Notes: generated from the letters alone by a model not told the origin. A stretch of 64,000 nt of DNA from Meloidogyne chitwoodi (GCA_015183035.1 JACZZP010000004.1:1550001-1614000); one strand, 5' to 3'. Shown: positions 1 to 10,955, numbered from the stretch's first letter. Program-made: numbers and translations.

Positions 1-3000
1 CCAAACTGAGTTTCGCCTCCAAACGGAGTACCAGAACCAAATGATGTACCGCCAAATGGAGCACCACTAGCCCAATCGTTTGAGGTGCTCGTATCTTCTG
101 GAGGCAATTTTCCCTCAGAAGCTTGAATGAGCCATTCAGGGGCTTCTTGGCCAACGGACAATACTCCCTAAATCTAAGTTAAAAATAATTCATAAAAAAT
201 AGAAACCTTTACAAGATCCTTAGCTAAATCCATGTCATCAATAGGATCAAAGAATGAAGTCGAGATTCCTTCCTTCAGACGACCTGTACGGCCAATACGA
301 TGAACATAAATTACATATTCAGTTGGCAAGTCAAGGTTGATAACCTTTAATTCAAATATTATAATTAAACAATAAAAATCTCCTATTATAATAATATATT
401 TTTTCAAAAATCTAAATCCTACATGTTCAAGGCCTTTAATATCAATTCCTCTAGAGCATACATCTGTTGTGACCACAATATTGTATTTTCCATCGCGAAA
501 ATCATTCAAAGATTGTTCTCTCAGCTTTTGAGGTCGATCCCTAAATTATTAACAAAAACTTATTAAAACTTAAATATTTTATACCCATTAATAGTAGTCG
601 ATTTAAGATCATTAACATTAAGAAAAGTCGAAACAACGTCAGCTGTGCGTTTCATCTTAACAAAAACCATCGTCCTTTTTCTATTTGGGTTTTCAGCTGA
701 AAAAAGATTAAACTTAAATAAAAGATAAAAAAAATAAATTCTTAAAATATCAGAGGATTCTTTTCAGTAAGGAGTAACCAATTAGAATCATAACAGGACT
801 AATTAAGTAAAATTAAATTTACGATTTTCCTTTTTTGCATCTTCTTCCTCTTGTTTAAGCAATTTCAAAAGTTCATCATTCTTATCAGCACGCGAAACTT
901 TCATGAACTTTTGGATTATACGGGGATTCGCATCAACAAGCTTTCGATTTGAAACCATCACATTTTCCTTTTTTAGCCAGTCATTAGCCCACATTTGAAC
1001 TTCAGATGGAAATGTTGCACTAAAAAGCAAAGTTTGACGATCTTCATTCTAAAAATAAATTCATAAAATAATCTAATCAAAAGTAAACTTTTGGCCATCC
1101 ATTAACTTTAGTCAAACGACGCAAATCACGAGCAAAACCATCTTCAAGCAACTGATCAGCCTCATCCAAAACCAAAATTTTCATTAATTCAAAGTCAAGC
1201 TAAAACAAAAACATTAAAAAGAAAATAAATATGAATAACGTATTCATTCATAAAAAAATCACAAAGACGGCCAGGCGTGCCAACGAGAATATCGCAACCA
1301 CCGGTTGAGATATGTCGCAAATTTTCTTTTTTTAAGTACATCCCATAGGCCACAGCAACAGAAACGCCAGTATCTAAAACATGTATTTAGAATAACCAAA
1401 ATAAATATGAAGAGATTAAACTTAAAATATCTAAGCAAATTAAAAAAAATAATTTACCATCCGCCAGTTTTCGTCCTTGCTCATACAATTGAATTGCCAA
1501 TTCACGAGTTGGCTCAATAATAAGAGCATATGGACAAACCCGTTTAGATGTAAATTCCTCGTTTCTTTTAAGTACCATAATTTTGTTTATAATTGGAATC
1601 AAAAATGCAGCACTCTTTCCGCTTCCAGACTCAGCATGGCCCTTGACATCATGTCCTATAATATTTCATAAAAATGTTTTTTAACATTTCAAACCGTCCA
1701 TAATCACCGGAATGGCAAGCGATTGAATCTTTCGCAAGCGAATGTATTGAGCTCTTTCAATATTTTCCTTAAGTTTTGGCTCAAAGTTAGCCTCATTCCA
1801 ATTACTAAAAATTTTAATCTAAAAAATATATAAAAGCCAAAACAAACTCAAGAATTTGAGTCGCAGATTCAAGTCCGGTAACAACACATTCTTCATCTTC
1901 TTCACAAATATTTTTATATTGCTCGGAGGATTTAACATCTTCAGAAAAAATAGCATCAACTGTGCGGTTAGTAGGAACATGAGGTGTATTACGAGCACGC
2001 TCTTCCTCAGCTATAATATAATTTTAAAGCTGTTTTTTTAGTACAATTTTAATGATATCTCAAAATTTTTCTCACCAACGTATGTTATAGCATTAAATCC
2101 TTCATAACTTTACGCAAATAAGTTAAAAAAATAATAAAACATACAAGCATATGGTCGAAATGTAGCCTGTCCAGAAGAATCATCACCAAAACGGCCTCCA
2201 CCTCCGCCAAATGATCCTCCACCTCCACCAAATGATCCTCCACCTCCACCAAATGATCCTCCACCTCCACCAAATCCAGATCCTCCCCGTCGACCACCAC
2301 CATCGCCAAAGGTTCGCCCACGACCTCCAAAACCACGAGATCTATCACCATCATTATTGTTATCATCTGCATTGTTACCATTACCATTTGCAAATGAACT
2401 ATTCTCCCCAAAACGTGGTCCACCTCCACGACCGCCGCGAAATCCACCTCGTCCACCAGTTGCTTGTCCTCCATCACCAGAATTATCATTTTCATTTGAA
2501 ACAGACGAAGTCGCACCACCTAAAAATTAATTGGATCTGGGGAAGTATAGGTGGTTTTTTTGTAGCGATTCAATTTACACAAGTGAGGTGTCATTCGAAA
2601 GAGCTCGGCGAGCTGAGTCGAACTAGCCCAACGAAGTCGAACCAACTACTCTGAGCCGAGATACAGACCCCCAAAAATCGAAAAATCATAGGGGGGACCA
2701 AGCTCTTATTAGTGATTACCGCGGCTGCTACTAAATTATTTTCACTGAATTATTTTGTTGTAATTTGCGCCGTAGAATAACGCATGTACCAAAAAGCCAA
2801 CCAGGGATGGGCTCTCACACGAAGAAGTGATAAAACACTCCCTGTAGATTCAAGTTTGGCGTGTTTCCAGCAAACTTCGATCTTTCATAACTTTGTTCAA
2901 AATCGTTCAATCTCGACAATTTTGGTCTCATTCGATAGGTCTCAAAGAGACCTATCGAATGAGCTATCATACTCATATTCGAATTTTTCACCCGAAAAGA

Positions 3001-3679
3001 GCTTGGTCCCCCCTATGATTTTTCGATATTTGGGGGTCTGTATCTCGGCTCAGAGTAGTTGGTTCGACTTCGTTCAGGGCTAGTTCGACTCAGCTCGCCG
3101 AGCTCTTTCGAATGACACCTCACTTGTGTAAATTGAATCGCTACAAAAAAACCACCTATACTTCCCCAGATTCAATTAATTAAACATTATAAAATACTAA
3201 CATTCAAAAAATAACCTCTTTTCCCACGATTAGAAAAACCTCCACGAAAACCTCCTCTTGTGTTTTCACTTGTATTAGAGTCAACACCATTTGAAGGACG
3301 ATCACCAAAGTCTGTTCCATCTGCTCCTTCTGCTTGACGAGAAGTAAAACCTCCTCTTGCACCTCCTCTTCCAAAAGATCCCCGTCTAGGGCCAATATCA
3401 CTACTTTCCACAGGTGAAACTCTCTCAGATTTTGTCCCGCTATTGTCTTCATCAGTAGTTGGAGGTCCACCAAAAGAAGATTGAGTTGAGCCACGACCGC
3501 GACCTGATAAAGTTAAAAAATCAGTTATAATTTTTAATAATCTAACCTCTTCCTCTTGCTGCTGCAAAATTAAGTGGGGCGGTGTTTGCCCCAGTAGCAG
3601 CCTTATTATTATTCCCAAATGAACCAAAAGTCCGTCTCTCATTTTGTTGTTCACGAGGTTCCTCAGAAATATTTACCAT
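1..3679 (-). CDS. DEAD-box ATP-dependent RNA helicase, GLH/Vasa/DDX3-like, 3' end outside window
   Basis: RNA-dependent ATPase/helicase, probably of germ granules if truly GLH/Vasa-like. The start at 3679 opens MVNISEEPREQQNE. Exons 3547-3679, 3216-3503 and about 2130-2519 encode a Gly/Arg/Asn-rich low-complexity region with tandem GGGGGSFG repeats (about 2195-2285), as in nematode GLH proteins. The core follows: IQSLAIP (Q-motif region, near 1715), ESGSGKSAAF (motif I, near 1620), PTRELA (Ia, near 1500), GG and TPGRL (near 1275), DEAD (1154-1165), SAT (near 1015), SRGID (V, near 450) and HRIGRTGR (VI, 279-302). The tail SFFDP..D..LAKDLVK resembles the Vasa/DDX3 group. No CCHC zinc knuckles were seen. 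Exons are separated by short introns, except 2520-3215, which is filled by a foldback element. The exon junction near 2090-2150 is unresolved. DEAD-box identity is certain; the subfamily is inferred. Confidence 0.88.
2533..3173. mobile_element. Foldback element in helicase intron, 8-bp TSD
   Basis: Two arms of about 165 bp (from 2533 and up to 3173) are near-perfect inverted copies; the ends read GGATCTGGGGAAGTATAGG and the complement of GAATCTGGGG. The element is flanked by direct AATTAATT copies at 2525-2532 and 3174-3181, an 8-bp target duplication typical of hAT elements. There is no transposase ORF. The interior (2800-2990) holds modules found in other elements of this window. It fills almost all of the helicase intron 2520-3215. 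Confidence 0.85.
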
Positions 3680-3767
3680 AATTCAATAAATTAAAAATCT
3701 TGATCAATCAAAAATAAAAATTAATAAGCAAAAACCGGGTTGTATACAAAAGCAATTTTGAGAATTC

Positions 3768-4382
3768 GGCAATCTTCACCTATTGGGGCTCCACCCCAAA
3801 TATTCGCAGTGGCATAGTAAAAACGTGTTTTTAGGGGTTATCGAGGGCGCTGATTACGAATCCGATATCAGTTTTTTCTTATCACTAATTTTTAAAATCA
3901 CAGATTTTATCAAAATTTCTGCTCATTTGCTGATTACATGATGGGCATAGTGGTGGTACAGACCATAAAATGTTACGTTGTTGTAAAAATTGAATAGCAG
4001 ATTCGTTTGTATTAATAAGTTGAGTAATTTGGAAAATATCCATGTTAAAATCTGTGATTTTTAAAATTAGTGATAAAATGATAAGGATTAGTGATAAGAT
4101 CAGATTCGTAATCAGCGCCCTCGATAACCCCTGAAAACACGTTTTTACTATGTCGCTGCGATTATTTGGGGTGGAGCCCCAATTGTCCAAGATTGCCTAA
4201 TAACTTGAGTAATTTGGGAAATATCCCTGATAAAATCTGTGATATTTAAAATTAGTGATAAAATGATAAGGTTTAGTGATAAGATCATATTCGTAATCAG
4301 CGACCTCGATAACCCCTAAAAACACGTTTTTACTATGCCACTGCGAATATTTGGGGTGGAGCCCCAATAGGTGAAGATTGCC
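3768..4382. mobile_element. Foldback element with internal tandem duplication, 8-bp TSD
   Basis: Terminal inverted repeats of about 100 bp begin GGCAATCTTCACCTATTGGG at the left and end with its complement at 4382. Direct GAGAATTC copies flank it at 3760-3767 and 4383-4390. The right half contains two tandem copies of a unit of about 187 bp (from 4019 and from 4206), so the right terminal sequence occurs twice. The open frame at 3885-4190 lies wholly inside it and is not a gene. It lies about 80 bp upstream of the helicase start. Confidence 0.85.
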
Positions 4383-4390
4383 GAGAATTC

Positions 4391-5279
4391 AAGGTCTTTG
4401 AAGTTAACTGGGAAAAAATATAGATTTGAGCAAGAATAAAGATTTTTAAAATAAAATCTGAGGTGTACTTTATTTCAAAAATTTTGTACCTTATGTACTT
4501 TTAAATAAATTTTTTGTACTTTTACTTTGATTTTGTTGATCCCCTCCCTGATCTATACTATTATGTTTTTTGCTTCTTGGTAAATATGTTACCATTTTAT
4601 AAATAGTTAATGTGTATATATGATTCTTTGATTCTTAAGCACAAAGGACTAACAAAAAAATGAAGAATCATCATCCAAAAGTCAATATGGAGTAAAAACA
4701 ATAATAAGAACGGGACACGCCTGACTGGTCACGGGCCGACTGGTCGCGAGAAGGTAAATATTAATTTTTGTCAATGGCCGGATATTTCGGGACAAAATCC
4801 ACCCAGAGTAATCCAGAGTTATTGAAAAAATCGGATTTAGTATCCAGACTTCGAAAAATCCGGCTCATTGTCGAAAATTAATATTACCCTCTCGCAACCA
4901 GTCGGCCCGCGACCAATCGGGCTTACCCAAAAAGAGCACAAATATGGGTCAACCGAAACGGGCCATTTCAGTACTGCCACTTCAGTATAATTTATGTAGT
5001 TTCCGGAGAGGAATATTCTGTCCTAAATATGTAAGAATTATTTAAGATTTCTAAAAGAACAAATGAGTTCCGAATTACTATCGGGACAACCTACAAAAAT
5101 TAGTACTCTCTCACTCAACATAAAATTTGTAAGACTCTAATAAGATCTCTGTTTTTCAAACTTTTTACGTATTTTCTTGTGTTTTCAAAAATCATTTGAT
5201 AAATAATTAGAGACAAGATTAAATAATTATTTTAATTATTTCATTTTCAAAACTACAATTTCATTATATTTATTTTTAA
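4391..5279. other. Intergenic region with a small foldback element
   Basis: No gene was seen. At about 4712-4927 an imperfect inverted repeat of about 216 bp starts GGGACACGCCTGACTGGTC and carries arms with GCCGACTGGTCGCGAGA and its near-complement. Its ends resemble those of the element at 42554-42851 (both start GGGACACGCC). No clear target duplication was found. The rest is AT-rich sequence between the helicase 5' end and the 3' end of the first secreted-family gene. Confidence 0.6.
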
Positions 5280-6551
5280 TCAAAAAATCATTTCATTAAT
5301 AAGGTAAGATTGTATTCGATTTTGTACAATTGAAATAATTGTTCCATCTTCAGCTCTATGTGTTATTTCCTGATTAAATAATATTTGTAATTCCTCTGGT
5401 TCAAATGTATGTCTTTCTATATACTCAAATCTTTCAATGCTATGTCGACGTTGTAATCTTATATAATATAATATCATAATGTGTCCATTTTCATTAAGTC
5501 TAATCTCTTGAGTAAAATCGTCACCCTCATCCTCTATGTCTGGAAGTTCAACGTCTTCATTTTGATTAAAAAATCGTTCGAAATTGCCAAGTTGTCTAAC
5601 GATATTATTTTGATTTTGATGATAAAGTACAATGTCATAATCTATTCCATCATTGGCATTGTAGTGAAAATTTATTGGATTATTTGGATTTGCTATTCTT
5701 AGTCTATAAAAGGGTTATTCCGCGTTGAACGCAAATATCGGTTCTGGTAAATTTTATAAATTAGGGTTTTTTAGTGCCGCAGGCGAAAATTTCACTTTTA
5801 ATTTTGTTTCAAAAATTTATATTTTCAAAACCGAACGAAAAACAAGTCTAATATGAATTAATAAACCCAAATACTTTGTCCATATTGTAGGAATCGAATC
5901 CAACCATATTTAATAAATACATACCTAGGTTATGTTACTAATTCCTTAACCATAACTGAACTTCGAGGGAAAAAATTAAAATATAGATAAATCTTTCCTT
6001 TTAGAGTTTTTAACTTCTCAATTCAAAGGAATTAAATAATCAAAGATAAAGAAAAAGATAAAAAATAATTAAAATGATCGGTTAATGTGAGAATAGTTGG
6101 GTTTCGGGTCAGGTTTATTTTTGAAAAAAAGCTGGGTTTCGAATTTTGTTTAACCCGGCATAACCCTTGTCTATGGCGAGCAGCTTCAATCGCCAAATAT
6201 GCTTTAGCAAACAAATGTTGACGAATATGATCTAAATAAATAATTAGTAAAATTATTACAAAAATTTCTTAGGCTTCTTAGAAAATCGTTATAAATATTT
6301 CAAATAAGTTTCACTTAACTATTTTTTATTAATGGACTATAAGAGTGCATTGGCCATAAAAGTCTATTTAGAACAAAATTTATTAATTAAAATTTGCCTT
6401 TCATATGAGGCAGAATATTTGTTAATTCATCTTCATTTAATGAGTAATGTTCAAATTCAAGAATAAATTCATTATAAGGTGGTGGTATTGGTTGAATAAA
6501 AACAAAAAGCAAATTAAAATTGAAAAAAAATAAACATATTTTTCTCATCAT
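5280..6551 (-). CDS. Secreted protein of a local three-member family, copy 1, interrupted by an element
   Basis: Function unknown. Exon 1 is 6398-6551, beginning MMRKICLFFFNFNLLFVFIQ, a clear signal peptide, followed by a conserved stretch ending ILPHMK. It ends at a GC splice donor. The second exon resumes at 6231 (acceptor TTATTTAG). Compared with the two paralogues, the coding sequence is split by a 461-bp insertion (5708-6168). Splicing from GTTATG (6164) to TATAG (5704) would remove it and keep frame, giving exons 6165-6231 and 5280-5703 and a protein of about 214 aa. Shared family motifs include LYHQNQN, YYIR.QR, ERFEY.ERH and ITHR..DGTIISI.Q. It is not cysteine-rich. If the insertion is not spliced out, this copy is broken. 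No domain is recognised. Confidence 0.72.
5708..6168. mobile_element. 461-bp foldback element inside secreted-family copy 1
   Basis: The ends AAGGGTTATTCCG (from 5710) and CGGCATAACCCTT (to 6168) are inverted repeats, matching at 12 of 13 bases. Direct GTCTAT copies flank it at 5702-5707 and 6169-6174. Removing the element and one GTCTAT restores an uninterrupted reading frame that aligns with both paralogues (AR..L....PN). The interior (about 5768-5805) resembles 46600-46820 in another element. Confidence 0.82.
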
Positions 6552-6764
6552 TTTTATTATTATTATTATTTTGAGAAAAACGTTCTGACAATTATTTAAG
6601 TTAAATTTATATAATTTAACTTTAAAATTAAAAAAAAAAGAAATTAAAAATATTTATAAAAATTCTTTAATAAACTTTAAATATAAACGAATATAAAGAA
6701 AAACAATGTTTTATTTATTTATTTATTTAGCTATAAAATAAATAAAAATCTAAAAAAGTTTTGA

Positions 6765-6788
6765 TTAAATCAGTGCATGTTTGAGACG
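6765..6788 (-). promoter_or_regulatory. 24-bp motif upstream of copy 1, identical upstream of copy 2
   Basis: On the minus strand it starts CGTCTCAAACATGCACTGAT. The 24 bp are identical to 9064-9087, lying 214 bp upstream of copy 1 and 233 bp upstream of copy 2. The flanking AT-rich DNA is not alike. Probably a promoter element, by conservation in position and orientation. No equivalent was seen upstream of copy 3. Confidence 0.5.
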
Positions 6789-6938
6789 GTTAAATGTGTT
6801 AAAGTTAAGAATAATTATAAAATATTAAAAAAATTATTCCAAATCTTTAAATAATTTTTTAATAGCTAGATAATAATAAAAAAATAAATTTGAATATTTT
6901 GATTATTTTTTAAAAATAAATGAATTTATTATAGTAAT

Positions 6939-7035
6939 TAGAGATCGGCCGGTATCAAATTTTTTCAAATATTTGATCAAATTTTTTTCGAATTATTTGA
7001 AATCGAATTTGATTTTAGCAAAATCCCGATCTCTA
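6939..7035. mobile_element. 97-bp hAT-type MITE
   Basis: The perfect 10-bp terminal inverted repeats TAGAGATCGG / CCGATCTCTA are flanked by direct ATAGTAAT copies at 6931-6938 and 7036-7043. It is too small for any gene. Its ends resemble those of the element at 22717-23070 (..GTGATCGGC). Confidence 0.82.
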
Positions 7036-7998
7036 ATAGTAATAGATGATTAAGTAAACAAAAAATTATTTAAATATTTTAAAATTTATGTTTAAATTAT
7101 TCTAATAATTTAATTTATTTTTATTGTAGAAATCACTCGTATAATAATTGGCAGATTTCTTTTTTAAAAAAAATGAAATATTTTATTTATACATTACAAA
7201 AAATTTCGCATTTAACAAAAAATGATAAAAAAATTTCTATCAAAACAACAATTAATTTAATAAAAAATAAAATTATTTTTAATTTTAGAAACACTCTTAA
7301 ATGTTCATTTCTTACTCTTAAACAAAAATATTAAAATTATTTAACTAAATCAACTCCACGATTTAATAATTATCTCTCATTAATAAATTTTTGTATTTTC
7401 TTTTTTCTGTTACCAAATAATTCTTGTCTTTTTTATTAATAAATTAATTTAATATTAATATTAAATTATTTTATATTAATTTAATAAAAAACAATAAACT
7501 GAGTAAATTTTAATATATTATAAAATAATTAAATTATTTTTATAAATGATCATTAAAAATATCAATATTAGTGATTTTATTAATTAACTGAAAATAATTT
7601 CTTTTAGATTTACTTTTATAATAATTTTATTTTTTTATTGTTAATTAATTATTTATTTATTAAAAAAGTTAATAAAATAATTACTAAATTATTATAAATT
7701 TTTATTATTTTTTATTTTATATTTATTGCGTAAACATAAAAAAATAAAAATTGATAAAATATAAATATTAAAATTCTCTAATAGAATGAACAAAACACTC
7801 TTTTTATTAATTAATTATTATTATTTGTTTCATATTTAAAAAATATAATTATACAATTACATAAATATAAGTAATCTAATAATTAAATAAAAAAAAGTAA
7901 TTCCGATTTTCAGTAATTTTCTCGTTGGGAATCGGATAATTGTGCTCTCTGTTACTTATTTATTATTATTAGTTCTGTTTATCATGAATTTAATTAAT

Positions 7999-8831
7999 TC
8001 ATTCAATAATATTATAATGAATATCATAATCGGCAGTCCGGTCTTGAAGAATTGTAACAACAGATTGATCAGTACCCGTATGCATTATTGATTGTTCAAA
8101 TTCAATAGTTGTTAATTTTGTATTAAGTTTATGTTTTTCAGTATATTTAACCTCTTCATGACTATTTTGGTGATAAAATCTAATATAATAAATAACTTCA
8201 AATACACTATTTTCGTTAATTAAAACATTTTGATTAAACCCAGTTGGATGATTAGGTATATGTTCATGTTGAAACATATTTTGACTAATATTTGGTAAAT
8301 TTAGGTCAACAATTCGTTGAATATTTTGTAATGGTTGAATTATATTATTTTGATTTAAATGATAAAGTACAAAATCAAAATTTATTGATAAATCATCAGT
8401 AAAATGATCAAAATATTCAGGTGAATTTGGATTTACTGGTGGAAGCGCTAAACGAGCAGAAACAATTCCCTGATATGCACGAATAAATAATTGTTCACGA
8501 AGTATATCTATTAAAATATTAATTAAAAAATAATAAATTATTTTTGATTATAATTTAATTTTTTATTATTTAGAATTTTTAAATCTTATTTATTTTAGCT
8601 AATATATTATTATTAAGATTATAATTAAATTAATAAAAGAAAAAAGTTTTAATAAAAATATTTTAACTTTTATAAATTACTTCTGATGTACGGTAACATA
8701 TTATTATTCATTAAATTTCCATTTATTGAATAATATTCTGAATGAAGAATAAATTCATTTATTGGTGGTGGTTGTGATTTAATGAAAATAAAATTAAAAT
8801 TAATTAAAAATAAGAAATATATTTTAAACAT
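7999..8831 (-). CDS. Secreted protein of a local three-member family, copy 2
   Basis: Intact two-exon gene: exon 1 8681-8831 (donor GTAATT), exon 2 7999-8507 (acceptor TTTTAATAG). The start at 8831 gives MFKIYFLFLINFNFIFIKSQ, a signal peptide of about 19 residues, then PPPINEFILHSEYYSINGN and MLPYIR just before the intron. The mature part carries FDFVLYHLNQNN, IYYIRFYHQ and a C-terminal half aligned to the neighbours (VKYTEKH.....EFEQSIMHTG.D.S.VTILQ.R). About 220 aa, with almost no cysteine. It is the most divergent copy. The function is unknown; it is secreted by inference from the signal peptide. Confidence 0.82.
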
Positions 8832-9743
8832 TTTTTAAAAAATATTATTAAATTTTCTAATAAAAAATTATTTAAATATTATATATTTAATTATTAGGCA
8901 CAAGTTTTATTTTAAAATATATAATTGAAGATTCTATAGGTAAAAAATAAGGAAATCTCTAAGTTTATGGACTGAAAATAGAGGCTGACACTTGAAAATG
9001 AAATAATAAACTTTTATTTTTCTCTTAATAATTATTATATAGAGGGAAAATTTTAAATGATTTTTAAATCAGTGCATGTTTGAGACGAGCAATAAATTTA
9101 TGTTAAAATGGTTAGGAATAATTTTTGAATAAAATAATTTTTATTTTTTTTAATTCGTAACAGCCTTTATTTTGTTATTATTTAACTGAGGAAGAATTAA
9201 TTTAAGAATTAAATTTGAGCTATTTTAGGATATTTAAAAAAATATTTTGAATAAATATTAAATTATTTAAAAGCTGCGTTACAAAAAAAGTTTTTTATTC
9301 AGTAATGTATACCAGACAGAATCATAATAATATATAGTAAAGCTTTTTTCGTTTATATTTCTTTTACCATAATTGTAGAATTTTGGGTAGTGAAAGATTT
9401 AAAAAATATAGGAAATGATAATATACCTAATTAATTTAAAAAAAGGAAATTAGATATATTTAATTAATTAATTAAATTAAATTATTTATTTATTGAGCAT
9501 GAACCATAAAATAATTTAATTTATTATCCTCTTCATTAACTTTTACTCTATGATTTTAATTATTAAGATTTGAAAAGTTATGAGAATTTAAACAATCTCT
9601 AAATTCATTTTAAATATAAAGTTTGTTTTGAATCAGCAAAAATTAGATTTTGGAAAAACAGAGATAAACAAAAATAAATTAAAAAAATAATATTTTATTT
9701 CATTCAAATAAATTTTTAAATTTATAAATGATTATATTTTTAT
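8832..9743. other. Intergenic AT-rich region between secreted-family copies 2 and 3
   Basis: No gene was seen. It carries the second copy of the 24-bp upstream motif (9064-9087) about 230 bp before the copy 2 start. Otherwise AT-rich. Confidence 0.6.
9064..9087 (-). promoter_or_regulatory. 24-bp motif upstream of copy 2
   Basis: Identical to 6765-6788 in sequence and orientation, and at a similar distance (233 bp) from the downstream start codon. It is a candidate shared cis-element of the secreted family. Inference only. Confidence 0.5.
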
Positions 9744-10536
9744 TTATTTATTTTGATTTTCTCCATTTACTATTTCATTTATTACATAGTTTGTTTGCTT
9801 CCTTTGAATAATTGAAATAATAGTTCCATCCATATCTCTATGTGTTACTATTTGTTCATATTGAATATTAACAAATCCACTTATAAATAAATGTCTTTCG
9901 GTATATTCAAATCTTTCTAAATTATTATTAGGACGTTGACATCTAATATAATAAGAAATAATAAATCCATTCCAATTAAGTGGAACAATTTGATTAAATG
10001 TATTTTGTGAAGCTAAAGGTACAGAAATTCCATTTGTATGTTCATAAGCATTATGTTGTAATGTATTATTAACAAATTGTTGAGGAATGGGAAAAGTTCT
10101 AACTAAATGATTTTGATTTTGATGATAAAGCATAAAATTAAAATATTGTTGTCCCATAGCAAGTTGATTCGGATTAATTGGTTCATAGGTTAGTATATCA
10201 TTTGGATCTGCTTCTGGAAGTATTTGACGAGCATTATTAATTGCCATAAATGCATTAGAAAATAATAGTTGACGAAGTTCAGCTTTAAAAAATAAATAAA
10301 TAAATTAATTAAATTGAATATTTTTTATCTTATTATATAAAAGAATATTAAAATATTAATTAATATATTATTTAATTATATTTGCCTTTCATATGCGGTA
10401 ACATATGATTCAAATTATCATCATTAATTGAAAAATGTTCAAATTCAAGATTATATCCATTTAATATTGTTGGTTGTTTTTGAATAAATTTTATTAAATT
10501 AATTAATAAAAATATTATTATATTTTTTGTTAACAT
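9744..10536 (-). CDS. Secreted protein of a local three-member family, copy 3
   Basis: Two exons, 10386-10536 and 9744-10282. The start at 10536 gives MLTKNIIIFLLINLIKFIQK, a signal peptide, then LEFEHFSIND and MLPHMK. The intron begins with GC (AAAG|GCAAAT) at the same codon phase as in copies 1 and 2 and ends TTTAAAG. Exon 2 opens AELRQLLFSNAFMAINNARQ, followed by FMLYHQNQNHLVRTFP, YYIRCQR, LERFEYTERH and VTHRDMDGTIISIIQ. About 229 aa. It shares the most with copy 1 in the C-terminal half. It is divergently arranged with CEP290, start to start 420 bp. No recognised domain; function unknown. Confidence 0.85.
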
Positions 10537-10820
10537 TTTTTTTAAACTTTTCTAAATAAAAAAATATTAAATATTTTTTTTTAATATTAATTTATATTTC
10601 TCGTCATTTTTCATAAAACAATTTTAAAATATTTAAATTTAAAATAAAATTTAAAATTTTTCTAAAATTTCTAGAAAAAAAAATTAAAAAAATATTTTTT
10701 TATAAATTATTTTAGTATCATCACTTAAACCTAAAAAATATTTTCCAGTAATTAATCCAAATATTTATTTTTAACTATTCTAAAAATATTACTTTGCTTT
10801 TAAAGCAAAATACTTAAATA

Positions 10821-10834
10821 ATTACCATGGCAAC
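10821..10834 (+). promoter_or_regulatory. X-box (RFX/DAF-19 site) upstream of CEP290
   Basis: ATTACCATGGCAAC fits the nematode X-box consensus RTHNYYWTRRNRAC at all 14 positions. It lies 122 bp upstream of the ATG at 10956, within the usual distance for DAF-19-controlled ciliary genes. This independently supports the identification of the downstream gene as a ciliary protein. Confidence 0.82.
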
Positions 10835-10955
10835 AAATGTTTTGCTTTTCTTAAAGAAAATACCTACATTAAAAAGGAAAATATTTAAATAAATATTAGT
10901 TATTAATATTTAAATTAAATACTATAGAAAATAATTATAAATTAATTTTTAAAAA

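Larger units (their letters stand above)
6552..7998. other. Intergenic AT-rich region between secreted-family copies 1 and 2
   Basis: No gene was seen. It contains the shared upstream motif at 6765-6788 and a tiny hAT-type element at 6939-7035. The rest is extremely AT-rich and shows no conserved coding pattern. Confidence 0.6.

Noticed and set aside
2085..2654. Open frames rich in Val/Glu/Leu or His/Leu over the FG-repeat exon
   Set aside because: Frame-shifted readings of the GGGGGSFG repeats of the helicase, running partly into the foldback element.
3885..4190. Minus-strand 101-codon frame
   Set aside because: Lies wholly in the foldback element 3768-4382 and has no transposase motif.
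6765..9087. Shared upstream motif as a spliced-leader RNA gene
   Set aside because: It contains GTTTGAG but not the rest of SL1, and there is no following splice donor or Sm site.
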